Positions 15,582-22,893 of a stretch of 42,237 nucleotides of DNA are shown piece by piece (within the stretch, counting starts at the first letter, position 1; each line of letters starts with the position of its first letter). The notes under the pieces were generated by a model. It made no database searches. It worked only from the letters and a program-made list of their open reading frames with translations, and was not told the origin of the DNA. Position numbers and translations under genes: made by a program. The DNA comes from Candidatus Zhuqueibacterota bacterium (GTDB lineage: Bacteria > Zhuqueibacterota > Zhuqueibacteria > Residuimicrobiales > Residuimicrobiaceae), in NCBI GenBank assembly GCA_963169875.1, contig CAUJEL010000028.1:1-42237 (forward strand), written 5' to 3'.

Positions 15582-17141
15582 TCAGATGAATACTTTTTCT
15601 TCCGCCCAGATCTGCGCGAAAGTGAACTGCGGCCCGCGGCAGAGGAATATCTGCCGGCCGTTTTCGAACGGCATCGCATAAGGGTGACGGGTGGTGGCCA
15701 TGAGCTGTACTTCTGCAAAACGGCCGGGACCCTGCAGATCCGCCAGATTTTCCTCCAGATTATAATGTGTGCCGAAAACAATCGCTACTTGCATGGGATG
15801 ATCGCCGCGGCCCCAGAGCCAGTAATTGTTATGCGGGCACAGCGCGTGCGGCAGTCCGTGGCGGCGGCCGAAGAAATCGATGGCGCCGGCTTCACCGTAG
15901 TTGCGCACATAGATCACGCAGTGGGCTTTTTCCTCCGCAGTGAGTGTGCTGTAAATGTTAGCTATCTGTTCGACCATTTCCTCCCAGCCGAACATGTCCG
16001 CGTAATATTGCGGCAAATCTGCCAGGGTCGTGTGTTCTTCCGGTTTGGGCGACAATTCCAGCGTCTTGGAGAAGGCGATGAACTCTTGCACCGGCAGCAC
16101 CGGGATGGCAAAGGGCATGGCCAGCAGACTCAGAGTGATGAGTACGGTGATGAAAGCCGGCCGCAGCCATTTCCACGAGGCGCGTTCCAGCATCACGGCG
16201 CCGGCCGCCATCAGCGGCGCATAAATGGGGGTCAGATAATAGACTTTGGCGTGGCTGAGGATCATGATCAGGAAAACTGCCCCATAGCTCCAGGCGAACA
16301 GACGCAGGGATTTGCCCTGACGGTGAAAGGCAAAAAAGCCCAGTCCAAGCAGCCACAGGATCGATTGGGCGAATCCCACTTGCATGAACTGGCCGAAGAG
16401 AAATTCCAGCGGCGGGATGGCGACGTTTTTCTCGCCCGCTGCCCGGCGCATGAATTCCAGGGAGGGAAAATCGTTCTGCACCTGCCAGATGACGTGGGGA
16501 AGGAAGAGAATGACTGCGATGAGTCCGCCGAGCCAGAAACGGCGATCCAGCAACTGCCGGCGTTCGGCCGTTAGCAGCAAGCCGAGGACGAGTCCTATGA
16601 TGAAGAAACCCAGGGAATATTTGTTGAGCAGCCCCAGTCCGGCGACGCCGCCGAACCACAGCCACCATCCCGGCCGCTCCTGGACGATGATTTTGATAAC
16701 GATCCAGGCGGCCAGGGCCCAGAACAGCAGGTCGAACGCATTCATGGAATAGTATCGTGCCGCATTGCCCAGGATCACCGGGGAGACCGCGGCGGCCAGG
16801 GCGGCGATCATCTGCGCAAAACGGCTGCCGCCGATGAGGCGCGTCATGAGTCCGGTGAGGACGACCACCGCGGCGCCGGCCAGCGCGGGCGCGAAGCGGA
16901 GGGCGTACAGCGAATCGCCCAACAGCCAGCGGGTCAGCGCCAGGATCACGGCGCACAACGGCGGCTGATCCACATAACCCCAGGCGAGGTGATCGCTGCA
17001 GGCGATATAGTACAATTCGTCGCGGAAATAGCCGTAGCGGCCGTGGAAGGCGATGTTGAGGATGAGTTTGAGTGCGGCGATGTAACAGATTACGGCGGTC
17101 GCGCTCAAGAACGCGTTAAATGAGTTTCTGATTTTATTCAT
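15582..17141 (-). CDS. GT39/PMT-type integral membrane glycosyltransferase
   Basis: A 519-residue GT-C glycosyltransferase of the ArnT/PMT_2 type, transferring a sugar from a polyprenyl-phosphate donor on the outer face of the inner membrane. The first periplasmic loop holds the catalytic-type motif YFRDELYYIACSDHLAWGYV with Asp41-Glu42, followed by DQPPL. About eleven hydrophobic spans fill residues 12-350, and a soluble domain of about 150 residues ends the protein. GAGGATAACGGGAA precedes the ATG. It lies between the kinase and phosphatidylserine decarboxylase genes, all minus, with 154 and 242 bases between them, so operon membership is uncertain. The acceptor (lipid, protein or glycan) cannot be told. 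Confidence 0.88.
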   Translation of the reverse strand: MNKIRNSFNAFLSATAVICYIAALKLILNIAFHGRYGYFRDELYYIACSDHLAWGYVDQPPLCAVILALTRWLLGDSLYALRFAPALAGAAVVVLTGLMTRLIGGSRFAQMIAALAAAVSPVILGNAARYYSMNAFDLLFWALAAWIVIKIIVQERPGWWLWFGGVAGLGLLNKYSLGFFIIGLVLGLLLTAERRQLLDRRFWLGGLIAVILFLPHVIWQVQNDFPSLEFMRRAAGEKNVAIPPLEFLFGQFMQVGFAQSILWLLGLGFFAFHRQGKSLRLFAWSYGAVFLIMILSHAKVYYLTPIYAPLMAAGAVMLERASWKWLRPAFITVLITLSLLAMPFAIPVLPVQEFIAFSKTLELSPKPEEHTTLADLPQYYADMFGWEEMVEQIANIYSTLTAEEKAHCVIYVRNYGEAGAIDFFGRRHGLPHALCPHNNYWLWGRGDHPMQVAIVFGTHYNLEENLADLQGPGRFAEVQLMATTRHPYAMPFENGRQIFLCRGPQFTFAQIWAEEKVFI

Positions 17142-17383
17142 TTCCCGTTATCCTCGCAACTGTCTGACAGGATCACTGCTGAATATTTTCTAACAGGTTG
17201 TCCGGCGGCTTGGCGCGATTTTTGACGTGATTCCTTATTGCATAAGCACCATGCAAAAGCTGACCGCTTTCAGTTGCAGCGGTTTGCGGCAAGAAAAGCA
17301 ACCCGGTTTCGCCGATACTGCGCCCGATACGTATGCAGTAACAGAATCCCGGCCTCTTTGAAAAGAGCATCCCAGCTGTGCGG

Positions 17384-18268
17384 TTACCGCGCCCGTCCGA
17401 TGGTTTCTCCCACTTTGATGAAGGTTTCGAAGCCTTCGCGGCTGTTTTGCACCAGGTCTTCATCGAAAACGACTTTATCTTTTTGGAAAAACAGGATCAC
17501 GGTGGAACCGCCAAATTTAAAATAGCCTTTTTCATCCATTTTGAAGGCTTGTTTGTCACTATGAGTTTGCACGATGGAGGCGACGCCGGAGGCGCCCACT
17601 TCCACCATAGCCACATACTCGAAAGCTTTCGACTGCAGCAGCGTCACGGTGCGCACGTTTTCCTTGAAGGGATTGAGTCCCACTTCGAATGCGATGGGAT
17701 TGACCGAATAATAGGCGCCCTTGATTTGGCACGAATCGGCGATCTCGCAATCACACGGAAAGTGGAAGCGGTGATAATCGGTGGGATTGAGGCGGATCAC
17801 CGCTACGGCGCCGTCCACAAAGAGGCCATGAATATCCGGCAGTATGTCAGCAATCGTAATGGCTTTGCCCTTGATACTCAGGCTGGTTTTTTCCGTCAGA
17901 GAGGGGAAGAACAACGCGCGGCCCTCCGCGGCTGCGCTCAAGACATTTGCGGCGGAGTCAAAGGGTCTGGACGCCGGTTTGAGTTGGCGGATAAAAAAAT
18001 CGTTAAAGCATTTAAAAGAGGAAAGTGGCAAGAGTATTTCCTCTGTGTTGATCTGCATCTGATTGACAAATTTTTGGATGCGGCCTGTTGACCAGCGGGA
18101 GTCAAAGTACCAGCCCATAAGCTGCGACAACAGCGGCGATTTGAATATCCTGTCTCTGAGCCAGGTGGCTTTGCTGTAATAGGCCCGGCGCATCAACGCA
18201 CCGCCCCAGACGATTTCTTCCTGGAGGGCACGCGGGTTTCTGCTATAAATAAAAAGTCTATTTTCCAT
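17384..18268 (-). CDS. psd: Phosphatidylserine decarboxylase
   Basis: A 294-residue membrane-associated proenzyme that makes phosphatidylethanolamine from phosphatidylserine. The self-cleavage motif is GGST (residues 253-256), which yields the pyruvoyl group on Ser255 of the short alpha chain. This form is typical of the longer type found in Clostridium and Chlamydia rather than the LGST of E. coli. The catalytic-triad histidine region DYHRFHFP lies at 164-171 and ENVRTV near 203. The N-terminal region (IYSRNPRALQEE, then LSQLMGWYFDSRWS) also fits that type. ATG 18268 is preferred over an in-frame TTG at 18286; neither has a clear ribosome-binding site. No phosphatidylserine synthase gene is adjacent. 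Confidence 0.93.
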   Translation of the reverse strand: MENRLFIYSRNPRALQEEIVWGGALMRRAYYSKATWLRDRIFKSPLLSQLMGWYFDSRWSTGRIQKFVNQMQINTEEILLPLSSFKCFNDFFIRQLKPASRPFDSAANVLSAAAEGRALFFPSLTEKTSLSIKGKAITIADILPDIHGLFVDGAVAVIRLNPTDYHRFHFPCDCEIADSCQIKGAYYSVNPIAFEVGLNPFKENVRTVTLLQSKAFEYVAMVEVGASGVASIVQTHSDKQAFKMDEKGYFKFGGSTVILFFQKDKVVFDEDLVQNSREGFETFIKVGETIGRAR

Positions 18269-18796
18269 GAATCGTCCAATTTGCAAAGTGTTATATCATG
18301 TTATCTTATCAGGAGTATCTTTAGCTTGATCACGCCGTGCTCTGTGGCCCGTTGCCTAAAATAAGTGCAGCTCCAATGTGGGGGCCTGGACTGGAAAAAT
18401 GCGGTTATTCACGCTTTTTTCACTGTTTTTGTGACCACCCAGCAGGCTAATAAAGTATATCAAATTATACAATAACTGGGCGCCAAAGGCAAGGTAAAAT
18501 GTGGGTGCAGGAGTTTTTGGAAAAATTCTTATTCGCAAGCAGCCAGCGTGGCTACACCCTGCGCCGCCGTCGAAAATAGCATCATCGCCCTTCTTGCCAG
18601 GACCAGACCAGTCTAAAATTTCCGGACCTGGTCCTGCTGTTTATCCTCACTTTATTATGCCTGATCTGAGCCCCGCTCGTTCTGCCCTATTTTTATATTT
18701 TTTTTACATGTTTCACCCCAATCTTGACGGTTTCTATATATCTAATTGATTATATTTATTTTCAAATAATCAGTATCACGATGTTGTTGAAAAATC
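18269..18796. other. Non-coding stretch between psd and trkH
   Basis: A divergent intergenic region of 528 bases. Its right part (18690-18790) is strongly AT-rich and includes TTGACG at 18723 followed by TATATATC and TTATATTTA, a plausible but poorly spaced promoter for trkH. I see no convincing gene, repeat or terminator. Confidence 0.5.
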
Positions 18797-20146
18797 ATGA
18801 AAAAATTTATTCGGCTTTTTCGCACCTTCACACCATTGCAGCTGTTGGTATCTGGCTATCTCGTACTCGTCTGGCTTTTTGCATTTCTTCTTACACTGCC
18901 GATTGCGACGACCCAGGAAAAATCCCAACCACTGGTCGATGCATTGTTTCTTGCCACCTCAGGCATCAGCACTTCCGGGCTTACCGTGGTTGATGTGGGC
19001 AGTTACTATACCCTGTTCGGGCAGATCATCCTTCTCATCGATTTCCAGATTGGCGGCTTGGGATATATGACCTTTATTGCATTCGCGGCTTTCATCTTGC
19101 AGCGCAGGTTGTCATTTAACAGCATGCAAGTAGCGGTTGAATCCCTCGCAGGGCCAAACTTGGGCGATTTGAAAAAATACTTTCTCAAGGTGATTAATTT
19201 CACCCTTCTATTTGAAGGAGTCGGCGCCCTCATTCTCACTGTTTACTGGATGCCTCAATATACTTTTTTCAAGTCTCTTTATCTTGGCATCTTTCATTCT
19301 GTCTCCACCTTCTGTACGGCGGGTTTTGCCCTTTTCCCCTCCAGCCTGATCCCTTTTCAAGGAGACGTGGGATTTAATCTCGTTATTAACGTTGTTTCAC
19401 TGGCTGGGGGGATCGGATTTTTTGTGTTGAATGATCTGCACATCTATTTTAAAAATTGGCTCGCTAAAACATACCCCCGCCGTCTCTCCGTTCATAGTAA
19501 ACTGGCCCTGACAGTGACCGGCGTTGTGTTGTTCGCCGGTTCCGCTATCATATTGATGGCTGAAGCCTGGCCGGAAAAAACGGGTTTGGGTGACCGCATC
19601 CTCATTGCCACGTTTCAAGCGATTTCCGCGTCCACAACGGACGGCTTTAACAGTGTCGATATCGGCTCCATGCAACCGGCAAGCCTGTTTGCGCTCATTA
19701 TTCTGATGTTTGTTGGCGCTTCGCCAGGAAGCACCGGAGGTGGCATGAAGACAACCACCCTGGGGTTGCTGGGAGCTACGCTTTGGGCGGCCATAAAAAA
19801 TGATCAAGACATCAATCTGTTCCAGCGACGCGCGTCATGGAACGACATCCGCAAAGCAATGGCTGTGTTTCTCTTCTTTCTGGCCATATTACTTTTGGAT
19901 ATTTTCGTCATGACCATGACTGAAAAAGGTTCTTTTTTAGCTGTTATTTTTGAAATAACGTCCGCGCTGGGCAATACCGGGTTATCCATGGGAATCACCC
20001 CCACCTTGACAACCACGGCAAAAATTCTGTTGACGATTACCATGTTCATCGGCCGCGTCGGACCTTTGACCATTGGATTTGCATTGATGGGACGAAAACA
20101 GCCGGCACGCATCAGATATGCTGAAGATGATCTCTTTATCGGATGA
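18797..20146 (+). CDS. trkH: TrkH/KtrB-type potassium uptake channel subunit
   Basis: A 449-residue integral membrane protein of the Trk/Ktr superfamily, built of four pore repeats that conduct K+ (or Na+-coupled K+) into the cell. The four selectivity-filter regions are visible: TSGISTSGLTVVD near 53, TAGFALF near 172, STTDGFNSVD near 282 and ALGNTGLSMG near 392. Each has the conserved filter glycine. The 449-residue length suits KtrB-like subunits. The cytosolic NAD/ATP-binding partner (TrkA/KtrA) is not encoded in this window. Two-component genes of the KdpDE type follow on the same strand, suggesting potassium-responsive control. The ATG at 18797 has no strong ribosome-binding site. Confidence 0.94.
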   Translation: MKKFIRLFRTFTPLQLLVSGYLVLVWLFAFLLTLPIATTQEKSQPLVDALFLATSGISTSGLTVVDVGSYYTLFGQIILLIDFQIGGLGYMTFIAFAAFILQRRLSFNSMQVAVESLAGPNLGDLKKYFLKVINFTLLFEGVGALILTVYWMPQYTFFKSLYLGIFHSVSTFCTAGFALFPSSLIPFQGDVGFNLVINVVSLAGGIGFFVLNDLHIYFKNWLAKTYPRRLSVHSKLALTVTGVVLFAGSAIILMAEAWPEKTGLGDRILIATFQAISASTTDGFNSVDIGSMQPASLFALIILMFVGASPGSTGGGMKTTTLGLLGATLWAAIKNDQDINLFQRRASWNDIRKAMAVFLFFLAILLLDIFVMTMTEKGSFLAVIFEITSALGNTGLSMGITPTLTTTAKILLTITMFIGRVGPLTIGFALMGRKQPARIRYAEDDLFIG

Positions 20147-20362
20147 GCGGCATAAAAGAGAGTTGATATTGATGGTCATGAGTGGTACATTTCATAATGA
20201 TGAGGTGCGCGTCGGGCTTGTGTTCTTCATCAAAATGTGGCTAATAAAAATTATTAGTCAATTGCGATCAAGCAGTGAGATCCAGGAAAGTATTCGCCTG
20301 AACGCAGCGTAATCTTTCTTGTTCTGCGTATTAGGAATGCAGGTTAAAGGTGGATTGAACCT

Positions 20363-21889
20363 ATGCGGATAACAAAATACACTCGTTTTCACAGACTGCA
20401 GTGGCAGAACTATCTCTATGCACTTGGCTTTGTCGTCGCCGTGGCTGTTTTATGCCATTTAGCCTCTGCCGTTATCGATTACCGCTCCGTGGGGATGTTT
20501 TTTCTTTTTATCATCTCGCTTCTGGCTTTGATTTCCGGTCCAGGGCCGGTATTAATGGCGGCGGCGCTCAGTGCTTTCATCTGGAATTTCTTCTTCATCC
20601 CCCCACGCATGACCATTAATATTCATGATTTTTCTGACGCCCTGATGGTTGGGATGTATTTTTTCATCGCTTTGATGGGTGGAATATTGACGGCACGGGT
20701 GCGAGAACGGGAAATGGCGGTGCGGCATCGCGAAGAGCAGACCAGCGCTCTTTATAATCTGGCAAAAGAGATCAACCAGGCTGGATCGCTGGATGACATC
20801 ATCCAAACCGCCATTCAGCAGCTTTCTCTTTTATTCAATGCACCAGCGGCGCTTTTTCTTTTGAATGATGTCAATCAACTCGAAGATACGCCTCGTGCCA
20901 GTGGAGAATTTGTCCTGTCTGATGCGGAATGGGAGGCAGCGTTATGGGTGTTCCGCAATCGTCGGATAGCAGGCTGGAAGACGAAAATGTACCCGGCGCT
21001 TGAAATACTCTACTTTCCTCTGTACACCAGCAATGGTGCTGTCGGCGTCGTGGGTGTGCGTTTGAAGGAGGCATTGAAACCGGAAGAGGAGAGTCAACTT
21101 GAAACATTTCTGCATCAAATTGCCGTCGCCATTGAGAGAGAGTTATTGAGAAATACCGTTGCAAAAGCGAAGCTCATGACGGAATCCGAGCGGCTCCACA
21201 AAACGCTCTTGAACTCTGTTTCTCATGAACTTCGCACGCCCCTGGCAACCATTACGGGCGCATCGAGCAGCCTTTTGCAATTGAATGATGCCGCAAATCC
21301 TAATTGGAAGCTTTTAGTGGAAGATATTTTCAGTGCGTCGCAGCGATTGAACCGGCTGGTCAAGAATCTGCTTGATATGTCACGCCTCGAATCCGGCATG
21401 GTAAAATTACACCTTGAGTGGAGCGATATCGAGGATCTTGTGCGGGTGGTGACGCGGGATCTCGACAGCGAGTTGGCGGATCATACGATACATCTCGAAA
21501 TGGATCCCCACCTCCCTTTTGTCCGCCTGGATTTTGTCCTGATGCAGCAGGTTCTTGCGAATATCCTCCTGAATGCAGCATTGCATACGCCATCGGGTAC
21601 GCATGTCCGCGTGTGCGCGCGGGTAGAGGAGCATAATTTGAGAATCGAAATTGAAGATAATGGCCCAGGATTTCCTCCGCAAAGCATCGCTCATATTTTT
21701 GAAAAATTCTATCGTCTGCCAGCCTCCTCCGCCGGGGGAACCGGCCTCGGGTTATCGATTGCAAGGGGATTTGTAGAAGCTCATGGCGGCACGATTACGG
21801 CGCAAAATTGTGAAAAAAAAGGCGCGCGTTTCATTATCTTGATTCCCGTTGAAATTGCACCGCCCGCAATCGAGGAGGAAATCGAATGA
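20363..21889 (+). CDS. kdpD: KdpD-like sensor histidine kinase lacking the N-terminal KdpD and USP domains
   Basis: A 508-residue membrane kinase matching the C-terminal two-thirds of KdpD. Four membrane spans of the DUF4118 type fill residues 16-112 (with FFFIPPRMTI typical of KdpD). A GAF-like domain covers about 130-270, and the HisKA box SVSHELRTPLATITG has phospho-acceptor His288. The ATPase domain has LANILLNAALHTPSG, DNGPGFP and GGTGLGLSIARGFVEAHGG. E. coli KdpD is about 894 residues because it begins with an ATP-binding KdpD domain and a USP domain; both are absent here. An ATGA overlap couples it to the regulator gene. Its likely signal is K+ limitation or turgor, by homology. Confidence 0.92.
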   Translation: MRITKYTRFHRLQWQNYLYALGFVVAVAVLCHLASAVIDYRSVGMFFLFIISLLALISGPGPVLMAAALSAFIWNFFFIPPRMTINIHDFSDALMVGMYFFIALMGGILTARVREREMAVRHREEQTSALYNLAKEINQAGSLDDIIQTAIQQLSLLFNAPAALFLLNDVNQLEDTPRASGEFVLSDAEWEAALWVFRNRRIAGWKTKMYPALEILYFPLYTSNGAVGVVGVRLKEALKPEEESQLETFLHQIAVAIERELLRNTVAKAKLMTESERLHKTLLNSVSHELRTPLATITGASSSLLQLNDAANPNWKLLVEDIFSASQRLNRLVKNLLDMSRLESGMVKLHLEWSDIEDLVRVVTRDLDSELADHTIHLEMDPHLPFVRLDFVLMQQVLANILLNAALHTPSGTHVRVCARVEEHNLRIEIEDNGPGFPPQSIAHIFEKFYRLPASSAGGTGLGLSIARGFVEAHGGTITAQNCEKKGARFIILIPVEIAPPAIEEEIE

Positions 21890-22578
21890 CGGTACCTCAA
21901 ACAGTTTTAATCATTGACGATGAGCTGCAAATACGCCGTTTTCTGCGCGTCACTCTGGAAGCAGATGGCTATAAAGTTATCGAAGCCGCAACGGGCCAGG
22001 ATGGTATCGTGCAAGCCGCCATGTCGCACCCGAGCGTTGTCATTCTGGACCTGGGGCTACCCGATATCAATGGCATGGAAGTTCTCGCGAAAATTCGCGA
22101 GTGGAGCTCCATGACCGTTATCATCCTTTCTGTACAGGATTCTGAACAGGAAAAAATTGCGGTCTTGGATGCGGGCGCGGATGATTATGTCGTTAAACCT
22201 TTTGGCATCGGCGAGTTGCTGGCCCGTATCCGCGTGGCAACGCGTCACGCACAACCAATCCAGGAGGCGCAGGAATTCCGCAATGGCCACCTTTGCGTCG
22301 ATCTCGTGCATCGGATCGTCAAAGTCCATGACGAAGCGGTTAAACTGACAGCCACCGAGTATGCCCTGCTGATGCTGTTTATCAAACACGCGGGCAAAGT
22401 ACTTACGCACCGGCAGATATTGAAGGAAGTTTGGGGACCCCATGCCGTTGAGGAGACACAATATTTGCGCATCTATATGGCCCAGCTACGCAAGAAACTT
22501 GAAGCCGATTCCATGCAGACACGACTGTTTCTCACCGAATCGGGCGTGGGATATCGTATGATTTTGTTGGATAGTTAA
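21886..22578 (+). CDS. kdpE: KdpE-like response regulator, OmpR/PhoB family
   Basis: A 230-residue DNA-binding regulator. The receiver domain has acidic residues Asp11/Asp12, phospho-acceptor Asp55 in VVILDLGLPD, and the conserved Lys106 in VVKPFG. DLGLPDINGMEVLAKIREWS and the absence of a long linker are typical of KdpE. The winged-helix domain at about 130-225 contains LTATEYALLMLFIKHAGKVL, THRQILKEVWG and the recognition/wing segment ending GVGYRM. The start overlaps the kinase stop by four bases. Upstream trkH is its most likely local target; no kdpFABC genes lie in the window. Confidence 0.94.
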   Translation: MTVPQTVLIIDDELQIRRFLRVTLEADGYKVIEAATGQDGIVQAAMSHPSVVILDLGLPDINGMEVLAKIREWSSMTVIILSVQDSEQEKIAVLDAGADDYVVKPFGIGELLARIRVATRHAQPIQEAQEFRNGHLCVDLVHRIVKVHDEAVKLTATEYALLMLFIKHAGKVLTHRQILKEVWGPHAVEETQYLRIYMAQLRKKLEADSMQTRLFLTESGVGYRMILLDS

Positions 22579-22893
22579 CGAGGGAATATGAATAAAACAG
22601 AGGCGTCTCTGCTTTGTGGGGCCGTTTTGTGCACTGCGATGAATCACAAAGGGATGCCTCATGTGAACTTATTTTTCTCCTGTCCGGTCGATTGCTTGAA
22701 TCTTGCGAAGGTTGCATGCCTTCGCAAGGATGCCGCCATTTCTACTTTTTATCACCATCGCAACTCCGCCGCCGTCCCCATCCTTTGATCGCACCGGGGT
22801 TCCAATCCCGGTGCGGAATGTGTCGGAGGATTCCATCCTCCAGGAACCCAAGCAGGGGTTGAACGCCATGAAGAGTACATCAATACATGCGTG
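22579..22893. repeat. Cluster of hairpins between kdpE and the M14 peptidase gene
   Basis: Four inverted repeats occur in 315 bases without a convincing gene. An imperfect stem joins GAGGCGTCTCTGCTTTGTG (22601) with CACAAAGGGATGCCTC (ending 22653). A 10-bp stem occupies 22702-22728 (CTTGCGAAGG/CCTTCGCAAG). An 8-bp stem at 22791-22814 lies in the GATCG...GCGGAAT frame also seen at 10312. A 6-bp stem lies at 22825-22841. The two genes converge here, so one or more may stop transcription. Confidence 0.7.

Noticed and set aside
17173-17463. 96-residue frame overlapping the end of psd
   Set aside because: It overlaps psd in another frame, has no start signal and no recognisable composition.
20118-20312. 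64-residue frame between trkH and kdpD
   Set aside because: It begins inside trkH, lacks a ribosome-binding site and resembles no KdpF-like or other small protein.
22588-22788. 66-residue frame after kdpE
   Set aside because: It crosses two hairpin repeats and has no protein-like pattern.
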